Source: Saccoglossus kowalevskii (Eukaryota > Hemichordata > Enteropneusta > Harrimaniidae). From it: a stretch of 29,834 bases of DNA. The stretch spans positions 17,408 through 47,241 of the forward strand of contig NW_003111480.1 of the NCBI RefSeq assembly GCF_000003605.2. Reading direction: 5' to 3'. Every line of letters starts with the position of its first letter. The stretch's first letter is position 1. Positions 19,571-29,834 of the stretch are shown piece after piece. The notes under the pieces were generated by a model that did no database searches, was not told the DNA's origin, and was given only the letters and a program-made list of their open reading frames with translations. The translations under genes were made by a program, and so were the position numbers.

Positions 19571-20590
19571 CACCACGCTGTTTGACTTGTTGGTAATACA
19601 ATCTCGAAATTTTTGGAGCTTACAGTGTACAATGAATTGTTCGAGTAGTCTGACCCGATTATGACACCCATATAAAAAATCATCTAAAGACGGCGTGAAT
19701 TCCTGTTACTCATACACCGAACTCAATATGACATAAAGCTTACTTTATAATTGAAATCCTCGCTGTTCAAATTGAATTTGTCTAGTTATTGTATTTGTTT
19801 ATGTTGTTTGTAAGAATGATTATGAGTATTCAATCTCGGCATTCTACCAGACTTGGTAAAACATGGGCAATAACAAACACGTGAATCGGACACCCCTTGG
19901 GCAATCGTATAAGGAATGGGTATTATCACACTACGCGGACCATAAAAACGCGCATTTTGAAAAAAAGGCGTCCAATAAATCAAGATTCGCCTGGGTGTTA
20001 TACAAGAGTGCCGCGTTTGTGGCACAATGCCCGTGTGAAATGACTGTTAATTATACATATGAAACAACTAGACCGCGTTAACCAAATGTACGCAGTGCAG
20101 CGTAACACCCATTTTGACAATCATCCGGGCACTGCAAATTTGAACATAGCTCCGAGTGTGCAGACATCACGATGATGAGGAATTAAGTAGATTTTCCAGC
20201 TACGTAATTGCTTGAAGCACCATTCACCGTGTTCTGACTAAAAAAAGTTGCGTCAGCGTACACAAGTTGTGCCAGGTAATTAAAAAGTTAAGGATCTCAT
20301 AAACTTGAGTTCACACAACGCGGCAATTCTTACAAGAGACGTAAATATGGTAGCCACTGGATAATGCCCGCAATGACGACGCGTAGATGAGCAATGTTTT
20401 GGATGACTTTATATTTCTTCCTTTTATGTATTTTCCTTTTATGTACAAATTGCCAGCCAGCCTGATTTAGATTAAAATTAACTTTAATAAAATTTACTGT
20501 GACACTCACATTTACTTTAGGATGCCAATACGCTTAAAACACCGGCCCTGTACGAATGGCCGCCGGGGTTGTCTCCGCCATATTTAGGCC
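19571..20590. other. Intergenic, no gene seen
   Basis: Overlapping short frames on both strands at 19786-20081 are unrecognised. No RNA gene or element is recognised. Confidence 0.5.
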
Positions 20591-20595
20591 TCTTT

Positions 20596-20663
20596 GCGCC
20601 GGCGTAACGTGTTCTTACCTGTTTTTACACCGACGTAACTATTGCGACACAGTTACGCCGGTG
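20596..20663. repeat. Three copies of a CACCGRCGTAAC motif, one inverted
   Basis: GCGCCGGCGTAAC (20596-20608) and CACCGACGTAACT (20628-20640) are direct near-copies; AGTTACGCCGGTG (20651-20663) is their inverse, 12 of 13 matching. The last two can form a hairpin with a 10-nt loop. The GC-rich block stands out from AT-rich neighbours. Confidence 0.6.
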
Positions 20664-23600
20664 CTGATATCCCTTTTCAGGGGTGGGGGTTAAACTATCT
20701 GTTCACATCTGTTTTTCTCTTACGTTCACGTAACTTACGGAAACATACAAACGAGACAGATATTCGAACAAACCTACGCCTGTATATATGGATTATGGTT
20801 TGAATCAGACATATCCGATGTTCATGTTTCTTTCATGTTAAGGAATCCTGGTAATTTTCATCTGGAAATTTAACGAAGCACGTGTTTTCGCACCTGACGC
20901 CGTTCATTAGTGAACGTTCTTTGACTCGCCTTTTTTTTTTCTTTGAAGTTTTCAATACAAATATTTCTGGGTATTATAATAGAAATAAATGACTCCACAA
21001 TGTCCATTGCTGCGTCCATTGCTGTGGGAATGTTCGTTAAATGCTGCAATATGGACGAGAACATTTAATTTTGAGTATTGATATTTGAAACTATTTATTG
21101 ATAAATGAATTGGCCAATGATTTATCATGACCTGAAAAAGCTATTTTTGTTCTGAGTATTCGTTTGATTAAACTCCCAAATACGCATGCGCACTGGTTGT
21201 CTCGGTACGTACAATAAAAAGCACTGCACATGCCTACTAGTGGTTTTCAATTTTTCATCAAACGCATATTGTTATGTGTCGTGCAAACGCAATTGTTAGT
21301 GTATGATAAATCATAATACGATTTGGTCTACAGTATCGAACAACATAATTAAACAATATAAATGTTGCATCTTTAAAGGCGGTGGTCCGTCGCACCGCGC
21401 ATGTGCAATGCTTGTGTTGATAAACACTGATTTCGTTCTTCTAATGAAATCACGAGTACGAGTTTTGACCTGGGCGCGACTTCCAGCCGCAGGTGCCTTC
21501 TTCGATACCTTCCAATCACCTCAAAAATACCTAATTAAAGCTTGGTAACGTCTCATTCAAGTTTTGTACTATGGTTCTGCGCAACAGTCAAAGTCGCCAT
21601 CTGTGTTTATATGAGACCCATATCTCGCGCATCCGTGCCCGTTTATCACACAAGAATGAGCGATGCATCGTTATTTATTCCTTAAATTTCGAGCTTAATT
21701 GATAAACATGCCATATGTTACGTTTGTATATACGTGGTTAAACCCCAACATCCTTACTATGGACGGAGCTGCACGGTGAGGGCGCGCTTCTTGTAAATGC
21801 CGGTTCACGAGTTTGTATTTTGATTCGGGCATTTGTAATTCGCACACGATTGTAACGACGTGATTGTGATGTGCCTACAAATCTACAGTAACAGAATGAG
21901 AACTGAATATTTGAAATGCAAGATGCAAACCGAATAGATCGCGAAAGCAACTGAATTGGAGACCAAACAGTGCAACACTAATCCTTCTATTAATGCATGA
22001 CTCACGATATGAAGTGGACACTGAGAACAACAAACGCGTACGTCAGACTTTATTTGCGAAAAGTGACGTCTGTGTTTGGAAGCGACGTCCCATTTACTTG
22101 TACAAATTAGGCGCTGTATCCGAAAATTGGATAAGTGATTCAGAAAGTGAAGTTCGCGATTTGATTCGAAAGTAATTCAAGTTGGCATTTATACAAATTG
22201 GAAACAATGGAGATTATACGACAACCTCTCAAGTCACATACGCATTCATAGGCATTGGGGTAAGTTTCGCTTTGGGCCAGGTTCTTAGTAAGGTTTTGTA
22301 GTAATTTAATGCGAACAGTGTTTTCACCACGAATACAATAGCCGAACAGTATGAGCGTTTCAAAGACATTCATCATGGAACATTATTTTATTAATCACGT
22401 TTTACTCATAATCTCAGCCACGCAACAAAAGAATTCACTTCATCTTTGTAAATATTTAAATGTCAATGGTAGTTGAAATCAATCAGCCAATCAATTCATT
22501 TGAAAACGTTCTAATGTTATTCAATTGGTCAATTATGACCTTTCGTTTCAGTCTGAATATTTGTCAAGAAAACGAAATGAGTTTGTTGAGTAAAACATCA
22601 TTTTCAAAAATGTGACGATGTCATCAAACTTTATTTTCAACACCAAATTACCTCGAATTGTGTCGTTAAACGCCGTTATACAATTTAAAAAGTATGCACG
22701 GTGTTATTTGCCTAGCGGTTCTGGAGAAGTTGAACGAAAGTGACAATCAAGTATGTGTCATTAACACCCACCCTCACAGGAATTCAGCCCTGAAATAGGA
22801 ATAGTGATAAAAACAAACGATATACCAGGTCTTCGTCACGTGCTCTGATGAACCGTGAAGAATGCAATGGCGTCAGTAAAGTCTCATTCGCGTGATTGTA
22901 ATCTTTGTTTATTTCACATCAACGAGTTGCGTTGCTAAGAAGCGCACTCCGCGCGTCTCCGGGTCCCGGTGAACATGTATTCTACGTCAACAACACTCAA
23001 ACGCACACACAGATTTGTGTTATTATGATATTTACCGACCGCACGAGGACCACTTGAAACTAAGAAAAACAGATTATATTTTAGACAAGTGAATACGAAA
23101 AACGTCAGTTGAAGTGCAAGTCAACTCAACAAACATTCCGAGTTCAAGCAACCTCTGTCGACAAACAAGTTATTGTTGTTGTTTTTTTCTCCTACAGTAT
23201 CCTTATAGCGGTTTGTTTTATTATTCTCATGAATAATAGTAGACGTGTTTACTATCACTGCGCGCTGCCGACAAAGTTTATAAACAACGCCAACCCTATC
23301 AAGTCGATGTTGTGCCTTTAATACAGAAACCTTGGAAATAATCGCTGATATACAGTGTTATCAGTTGAATTCTTTGTGGGAAATCAGTGTGATAATATAA
23401 GTAGTTGCATCATCGTCATATTTTGCTAAATTCATATTTAAAATCGTAGTAGTCCATAGTAAAAATACCACATATTTGTATGGCTTGTGGTTTTATTTCT
23501 GTACTGCCGAATCAACGAAGTCTAGGTCCGATTATCGCGGACACGTAACGAGAAGCTACACCTTAGCCTTGTACCTTGAATCGTATGACTCATAAAAAAC

Positions 23601-25600
23601 ACACCTAATTTATAAAACACCGTTCTAAGAATTCATAAAAGACGGAAGTACGTTTCTACGATTTGGGGGTTATTCGGGTTACGGTGAAAATGGATATTTC
23701 ATTAAAAACCGAGAAATCTAACAGCTTTCGCAATTATCAAAAAAGTAAACAAAATACCACCGCCGTGTTTACTGTCTAATTTGCATCGAATCACGTGTCT
23801 GGCCCATATCTGAGTGTTTAAGTACGACGACACTCGTTATATGTAATCCCTCCTTGACGCCTGTTGAGGTGCATGCATCGAACTAACTCACACGTACACA
23901 TTCCTGAACGAGACTACAACTGGGAACATCGTTCTACCCTCAATCACATGCATTGAACAGGTAAGATTTGTATCATTGCGTGTTTCTGGGGTTGGAATGC
24001 ATCCTACGGGTTTCCCGCGCTTGTCTGATTGGACTCGTGTTCCTCTCAGTAAATCCAATCCACGGCCAAACTGTGCAATACTACGGGGACAATACGATAC
24101 AAGTACGCGTGGTTCTAGGGATTCAAGTACCTGATACGATAATATATTCTGATTTTTCGCGCCTTGGTGTCTTGTCACGAGACGAATTATTAGATGTGCA
24201 GACGAGAATTTAGTTTCAATTTTATCGAACAATTTTATCCTTAATCTGTTCTGATTTAGATGTCTGTGGTCCTCGCATTAAGTGTGACATTCGCGTTTTG
24301 TCACGATGTCATGACCCAATGATATTCCGACCACAGTGCCAGTCATCTTCGTAGTACGGTATTTTGTCTTGGCCAGAACTAACGATGTGTACACCAAGCC
24401 TAGGACGTCAACAACGCAGTCTGCTTTGAGGAAAACGTTATATTTAACTTGAATCGATCAAATGGCACGGAGTGAATCTGACCGCAGACGACTCAGCGAT
24501 TATCGTCTGCTCGTCAGCCCCCTCATGACGCGAAAGCTAGTTTTTATCACGTTTCTCTCCGAACTTAACACTATTTCATAAAATTTATTTAAATAAAATG
24601 TAGTTTTGAATGAACATGGGGATTCCACAGCAAACTAGGAGATTATAATAGAATATAAATAGTGTTTCATTCTGCCGGAAGGGCATGCATTGAACGGGTG
24701 ACACATACATTCCATCACCAAGTTGGAGCTGACGTTCAAAAGGTATTGTCCTTCGTGGGAACCTATTTGAGACTTGTCAACTTACTACTGACAACGTGTG
24801 ACAACTATTCCCTACTGTCACGAAACAGACTCCAATCCGTCAATTGTTTCCAAAACCACCCAGGTGAAAAAAAGGGTAATCTTTGATCTTTGATGAGTTT
24901 CGCTAACTTACCCGTCACGTTGGCAGCTAATAAAAAAGCAGAGCAAAACTCCCGTGCAGCATTTCGCTGAGAGACGCATCTCGCATCCGGTCATGGGATG
25001 CCTGTATAACAGGAAGTGGCGTCACGGTGCGAGGCCTATAACTGAATGATGGGTATCTGGGTAACAATTGATTTAGTGGTTTTGTTTTATTTTCAGGAAT
25101 TGTGCTACGGTTTATGAATGTTCCTACCCCTATCATAATGGCCAGTCACCCGACATTACACATTATTTGGGTATGTTGCCCGGATGTACTTCAATATGAT
25201 GTCATACTTTGATATACGGCATATTCGAATAAGGTCATTGAAGTTGCCGTAATGATTGTATTGTTATTATCGCTGGCAACAAGTGCTTCGTTGGCCCGAC
25301 AACCAATATCACGGGGAACTCCGGAAATATAAGGCGTTTGTTTTTGTTTATTTGCTCAGGTTACTCGTTGCTCTGTCAGTAATTCGATGACATTAACCCT
25401 AGGTCTCATCTAAATGAGCTTAGTCCAGACATGGGATTTACTGAATATTTGTTGTTGTCGTACTGAAATTAATCGTTTTCTAGTACAGCGTGCAAGGGTG
25501 ATTCCCCGTCACGTACTGACTGGGCACGATCGCCAGAAGTCATGGTTGGCGCGTGACTACGTGTGATGATTGCACCACGTGATTTACAATGAACTTGCAA

Positions 25601-25612
25601 TGCATTTTGGGA
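25601..25612 (-). promoter_or_regulatory. ZNF143/STAF-like core with octamer 50 bp away
   Basis: TGCATTTTGGGA matches the TGCATNNTGGGA core at all ten fixed positions. An octamer, ATGCAAAT, follows near 25662. Octamer plus STAF is the composition of the distal element of vertebrate snRNA genes, but no snRNA sequence was recognised in the next 300 bp. Confidence 0.35.
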
Positions 25613-26000
25613 GATGATATGTAACTATGCTATGGCTCAACCCACTTAAAGCTGAATATTATGCAAATTTGGCTTTAAATTTGCCAGGTGAACCCTAATA
25701 CGTAATATCCCGATCGGCCCTTCCCTTAGCACAGTGGAGTTACTAGGGGCGCTAACGATTTCATGATAGTGCAAAGCACTTGGAAGTCGTTGAGCAGTTC
25801 AAACACAGCGAATCATACAATATTAAATTCACACATAAGATCAATGAGACCTTTTGTCAACAACTTAACGGTGAATGGTGTGTAACTGAAAATGACGACC
25901 ATAATAATACCAATTCAACCATAGAATAACACACTTACACGACATATTTCGTGTTTTTCGCGTGATGAGTCGGAGTTGTTGCAGTTAATCAGTATCCGGT

Positions 26001-26014
26001 GTTGCTATGGTAAT
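26001..26014. promoter_or_regulatory. RFX X-box-like site
   Basis: GTTGCTATGGTAAT differs from the X-box consensus (GTNNCY AT RRNAAC) only at the last base. A weaker relative, GTTGCTAGTTAAC, lies at 26524-26536, both upstream of the 26.6-kb promoter candidate. Confidence 0.35.
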
Positions 26015-26523
26015 CATACTATGGCTTTACACGGAACCGGAGCGCTGTGCGACACTATAATTGAATCAATAATTTCATTACGTAATCAACCATATGACTA
26101 ACCATGGAGATAACCCACTGATAGCTTATTGGAGAATTGCTTTTTAGTCACGCAGTCGAAAAACACAGATTCCACTATTTCATTGCGGGTACGCGAGGTC
26201 AAATGTCGGACCAAACGTCGCCTCTTCTAATCATATCAAACGATCTATCGGTGTTTTGCACACTTCCAAATTCTTCTGCACGCGGTGGTGGTTTCCATGA
26301 CTACGTATATTATACATCACCATTCACCCCCACTTGAGGGAAGTCGTTGGGTCGTGACGTCATTCGCCGTCATTCAAGTAATGATATTTTGATCTCTACA
26401 AGCAACTGGCCGTTTTTAAATCTCACGTTTCGACGTATTTTAATGATAGTCCATTGAACAGGCCAATTATACGGTAAATGCGTGTACGGGGTGGACGCAA
26501 GCAAGGCATGACGACGCAATCGC

Positions 26524-26677
26524 GTTGCTAGTTAACGTCGGTATTTTCAAACTCAAACTCTAGTGTGCCTTATCGCTTTATACGACCAATAAGTCGACAT
26601 ACCAGTTAGCGGCGGTGATCACCCCACATTGGTCTGCGAGACGGCTCTTGTACTCGGGTACGAGGTTTTTCCACGGG
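26524..26677 (+). promoter_or_regulatory. Promoter and untranslated first-exon candidate
   Basis: In order: an X-box-like GTTGCTAGTTAAC (26524-26536), a CCAAT box (26586-26590), a CpG-rich stretch, and CCACGGG|GTAAGT, a strong 5' splice site with the exon ending at 26677. The region between holds no long frame. This fits a short non-coding first exon that could splice to the acceptor at 29449, 2.8 kb downstream. Inference from signals only. Confidence 0.4.
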
Positions 26678-27246
26678 GTAAGTTGTACTTTGTCATTCAT
26701 TCGTGTTTACAAACTCGGGTGGAGTTTCTGTGCCAGTGACAAGTTAGGAGGTCGATATTGAAGCGTTTTTATTCGTTATTATATTAAAATATGCCTGTAG
26801 AGATTGTCTTGACCACGCTTGTCTGTCTATGCGTTGTATAGTTGTCGCGCATGGCCATATCGATTGTAAACAACGGCGAGTCCACGCATCGGGCAGAGTG
26901 TGGGTTTGTTAATGCGATACACACGGATTGAAATTTGTGAAGAATATGCATATAGTGTTGGTTTAGATGACATACTGAGCAATCCGTACCAATTCGGAAT
27001 GTGTTAGGTATGTAATAGAGGTGTATTGGTGCGGCGCTGCGTGACTGGTTTTAGAAATGGTGCATGAACCATGTTGCTCAGATCAACCCATGCGCATTTT
27101 ACTACCAGTGCTCAAAAGAAAAAAAACAATCTCTGTGCGATCATGTACATATTCAGCAACTATGCAGTAACCTGTTTGCAAGTTGTTTCCAGCCAAGAAC
27201 TTGAAGGATCAGCTACCCGTACTTGGCCAGAATACTGGATTCCAAA
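26678..27246 (+). other. Non-coding, possibly intronic
   Basis: No exon is seen. If the donor at 26678 is used, this is the start of an intron. Confidence 0.4.
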
Positions 27247-27458
27247 TACTGTAGAATACTTTATTTTCGCTTGGAATTTATTTCCGATATTTTCGCTGAA
27301 CGGATGATTCCGTGTAAGTAAAATCCAGCGAATATACTTTTTTTCCTATATTTAATATTCAACACATCAAAAATCAGTGAAAATAAATTCCATACAAAAC
27401 ACCCAAGAAGCCTATTCAGCGAAAATTAATTCCAGCTAAAATAAAGTATTTTACAGTA
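27247..27458. mobile_element. MITE with TACTGTA ends, 212 bp
   Basis: The left end TACTGTAGAATACTTTATTT, then TCGCTTGGAATT, is matched by the reverse complement of the right end: TACTGTAAAATACTTTATTT, then TAGCTGGAATT. The arms are about 45 bp with few mismatches. The outermost TA fits a TA target duplication. The interior repeats TTTTCGCTG-type words and has no coding capacity. It shares end sequence with the 13663-13980 element and belongs to the same broad group, but is shorter and lacks the tandem array. Confidence 0.85.
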
Positions 27459-29449
27459 ATATGTTTATCTATGTCACTGTTAGATTTGGAGCAATGCAAT
27501 GCTTCGACTATATACGGAAATATCTCAAATATTACGACAGAACATTACGTCATTCTATATGTAAATGATGATACACGTGTTCGAGAACTCGCCATCACGC
27601 AGCAACGTGTTTTCAACGCACGCCAACGCACCTCCTAGTATGCAATGATGGTATTTAATCATATGATAAGGATTGTATTGCACGGCTACTAATTATATTT
27701 TCATCAATATTTTTGCGGCCACCACTTCGCTTTTCGGAAGGATCTAAAACGATAAGGATTAATCATTGTTGCTTTTTTTTTTTAATGAGCGTTTGATTCG
27801 AGTGTCTGACGTCACTGTGTGAAGGGGGCTTCTAACTAGCGGTTGTTTGTATTAAATAGCTCACGGTTTATTTGGTCAATGTTTGAGATTGAAGCCTTTT
27901 GGTTAGGACCAAGGACATAACACTTACTTACTGAAGCGGAAGGTCAATGGGGATAATTCATGTTTTGTTCATCCATGTACGCCGTGCATGGTCAGTTGTT
28001 ATGTGCACAGAGGCTTTCCTAAGTTGTGCGCTCACAAATCAGTGAGTAACCCCAAAAGCACTTACTTATACTATTTTGATATTTAGAGAACATCTGGTTT
28101 TACATTGCGAATATTTGAATGATTTCTCTTTTTTTCGTAAATCAGTGAAACCCAGGGAGTAATTAACACTTTTATAGACGTTCGATACACAGACTAATTT
28201 TCTTGAGCATAATTATAGATGCACTATGTAAAGCTCAACGTGAAAGTTGGCATTGTCCAATACACTGTACGCGACATATTGCAGGAATCAAAGTACAATA
28301 CAGTACAAACAACGTGTCAGGTATATCCATGTGCTTTCGAACTCGTTAAACAACCACAATGACACTGAGCCTTGGTATGTATGGTACACCCTGCGAGTTA
28401 TCATGATGAAATGTACGACATGGTTCACGTGTACCCTCGCGTATTTCTTGTGGGGTTGGGGTGGGGATGGTATATAGGCGGATTTAGTTAAATGATGTAA
28501 TCACATGGATTTCCTATTGAATGTTTTTTTGCGGAGGTAGTTTCTTCTTTGGTGGTCTGAAAATGTGTTGTTCTGGTAGATCATGCTGCGTTGAAAATTG
28601 ACAGTATGTTGTTTTCCTTTCTATTTGGCGAGTAACACTTCTTCCATTGTATTAATTGGCAAATGCGAATTTAATATTCTGTAGTCTGACAGGGTTCATA
28701 AATGAATCAGTACTATCGGCATGACCTGATACGACTCATATCATATCAGTCAGATGTCTTGTCGATGAATGCCGCTATATTGTGGTGTTTTTGTTTGTTT
28801 ACCAGATAAATTGAATTTTTTCGTCAAACTGTCAACATATGCTGCGATAAAACAGCGATAATGAGTCGTAAACATGTCGACGCGTTACTCTAGAACTTGG
28901 CGTTGCTGTGTACGGTATCTTGAAATCGCAGATGAGACAAAACATTACCTTGCACCTGCAAATTTTATCATTCGTCAACTAACAGTTTCTAATCGTGACC
29001 ACAATATGACCGATTTTAACAGTTAAAAAAAAAGCCCGATCCAAGTCTTATGATGAGATGAACATTGAACTGGGGACCAGATTTCGACTTCACGATGTTG
29101 TAATTTCAGTACGAGGCATGAAAGTAAAAATAACATCATACCAAATTCATGTTTATCCGTCCAATGCCAAACAACAAACAAACACCACCAAATATGCACC
29201 CAGCCTATTTAAATGCATTATCAAATCAGTGAGATAAAAACAAGGCTTGGTGCCAATAAGTACACCAAGCACTGACAAAACCTTTACTACTACTATGTTT
29301 TCTATAACCATCTAAAAGAGTCCGCGTTATCGCCGTGTATCTTCAAGTTTCAATCTCCCAAATGCTTTCGAAGTTTTCACCTTTGTCTTAAACTTCGGTC
29401 TCATTTCTGTTCAAATGTGCTTCATACTTTGTTTGTTTGTTTTTTGCAG
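27459..29449 (+). other. Non-coding, probably intron or upstream region of the right-edge gene
   Basis: No exon was recognised. Contains a perfect CRE (27807-27814) and a G-rich/TATA segment (28451-28476). It ends in a strong polypyrimidine tract and TTTTTTGCAG at 29440-29449, a high-quality 3' splice site. Confidence 0.5.
28451..28480 (+). promoter_or_regulatory. G-rich tract followed by TATATA box
   Basis: GGGGTTGGGGTGGGGATGG is followed directly by TATATAGGCG. Three G4 runs plus a GG could form a two-tier or bulged quadruplex. The GGGATGG-TATATAG arrangement resembles the unit of the 66-bp satellite at 1-210 (GGGATGGGGTATATAG). It may be a TATA promoter for the right-edge gene. Confidence 0.3.
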
Positions 29450-29552
29450 TGAAAAATAAGATACTAGTAACTATGGCATCAAGTCAGCTTGGTTTACCAC
29501 GTGACATACTAGAAGCATTGGATGAAGAAGTTGCGTTGTTAACTGAACAAAT
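29450..29552 (+). CDS. Spliced exon, probable first coding exon of an unrecognised gene
   Basis: Bounded by a strong acceptor (pyrimidine tract plus TTGCAG, ending at 29449) and an ideal donor (AT|GTAAGTAA at 29552/29553). ATG at 29473 opens 26 codons plus two bases, so the following intron is phase 2. The peptide starts MASSQLGLPRDI and continues with an acidic, leucine-rich stretch (LEALDEEVALL) that looks helical or coiled-coil. The frame is also open from 29473 back to the acceptor, so an internal exon is possible, but the MASS start suggests initiation here. I do not recognise the protein; the rest lies beyond the right edge. Upstream exons may be those proposed near 26.6 kb. Confidence 0.7.
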
Positions 29553-29595
29553 GTAAGTAACAAGGACAGCATTGGAACAACAGTAGGAAACAAAG

Positions 29596-29617
29596 TGTTT
29601 TGTGTGTGTGTTTGGGC

Positions 29618-29684
<67 letters not shown>
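29596..29684. repeat. (TG)n microsatellite with interruptions
   Basis: A TG/CA dinucleotide tract with a few TTT and GGC interruptions at its left end and a pure run from about 29634 to 29680. It lies in the intron just after the donor at 29553. Open frames of poly-His-Thr or poly-Cys-Val across it are artefacts. Confidence 0.98.
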
Positions 29685-29834
29685 GATTGCTATATGTTGC
29701 GAGGACAAAAATACAGATATATACCTACTTCCGAGGACATACACACCTTCCGAGGATCTTTTTCATAGTCCTCGGAAAACATAATTTATATTAATAGTTA
29801 ATTCGATTATTAATACGTTTTGCGTAGCTTAGGT

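Larger units (their letters stand above)
20664..26300. other. Long intergenic stretch, scattered motifs only
   Basis: Holds an NRF1-like TACGCATGCGCA at 21181, CpG-richer patches near 22900-23000 and 23880-24520, and a ZNF143-like site at 25601. Open frames of 60-114 codons (for example 21993-22175, 23888-24232 minus, 24662-24886) carry no recognisable domain. GCAAATTT and AAATTTGC near 25664-25685 form a small hairpin and include an octamer, ATGCAAAT. I see no gene I can support. Confidence 0.5.

Noticed and set aside
21993-22175. 60-codon charged open frame that looks protein-like
   Set aside because: The composition is suggestive, but it is short, unrecognised and lacks any transcript signal; not enough to call.
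23888-24232. Overlapping 114-codon minus and 81-codon plus frames
   Set aside because: Both are unrecognised and mutually overlapping in a CpG-richer patch where stops are rarer; probably chance.
25598-25950. snRNA gene downstream of the STAF-octamer pair
   Set aside because: I looked for U1, U2, U4, U5, U6 and 7SK-like sequence by eye and recognised none.
29484-29794. Frames of poly-His-Thr and poly-Cys-Val near the right edge
   Set aside because: They are translations of the (TG)n tract, and the minus-strand one runs antisense through the better-supported exon.
1-29834. CRISPR array, rRNA, intact tRNA, viral or LTR element, LINE with coding capacity
   Set aside because: No spacer-repeat pattern, rRNA or tRNA fold with both control boxes, or reverse transcriptase, integrase or capsid-like protein segment was recognised in any frame.

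Overview
The window looks like eukaryotic, metazoan nuclear DNA, most likely from a marine invertebrate. It is AT-rich, CpG does not look depleted by eye, genes are sparse, and there are long pure microsatellites, MITE-like elements and GT-AG splice signals. The one complete gene encodes a GM2/GD2-synthase-like glycosyltransferase (GT12, B4GALNT family). From general knowledge this family is well represented in deuterostomes and patchy elsewhere, so an invertebrate deuterostome (amphioxus or hemichordate type) is a reasonable guess. The sequence alone does not settle it.

Layout. 1-210: the end of a 66-bp tandem repeat, each unit with a TATA-like box and two of them with a perfect CRE palindrome. 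211-4380: mostly AT-rich non-coding DNA with a CpG-richer block (about 2700-3600) holding NRF1-like palindromes. 4383-4545: a compact promoter-like cluster (TCTCGCGAGA palindrome, ETS-like site, ZNF143-like site). 5743-7409: a 3' splice site, a two-codon upstream ORF and the intronless 539-codon B4GALNT-like coding region. 7410-12700: 3' flank, (TTA)n and (TTTA)n microsatellites, a 16-nt tRNA-Glu-like fragment and a GC-rich hairpin. 12747-12819: a perfect 21-bp inverted repeat. 13663-13980 and 27247-27458: two MITEs with TACTGTA ends. The first has an internal 107-bp tandem duplication. 15780-16044: a promoter/first-exon-like block with a 5' splice site. 16876-17686: two roughly 400-bp tandem units, each carrying a nested fold-back. 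18200-26500: mostly featureless, with scattered palindromic regulatory-type motifs. 26500-26677: a second promoter/first-exon candidate. 29450-29552: a well-formed spliced exon, probably the first coding exon of a gene that runs off the right edge.

How the parts may fit. The 4.4-4.5 kb cluster is a plausible promoter for the glycosyltransferase, reached through one or more 5' UTR introns. The 26.6-kb block (and less clearly the 15.8-kb block) could provide untranslated first exons for the gene starting at 29473. These links are inference. I see no complete transposon with coding capacity, no viral element, no rRNA, no intact tRNA and no CRISPR array. The most unusual structures are the fold-back tandem at 16.9-17.7 kb, the CRE/TATA satellite, and the over-representation of palindromic CpG-containing factor motifs (CRE, NRF1, BANP-type and ZNF143-type).
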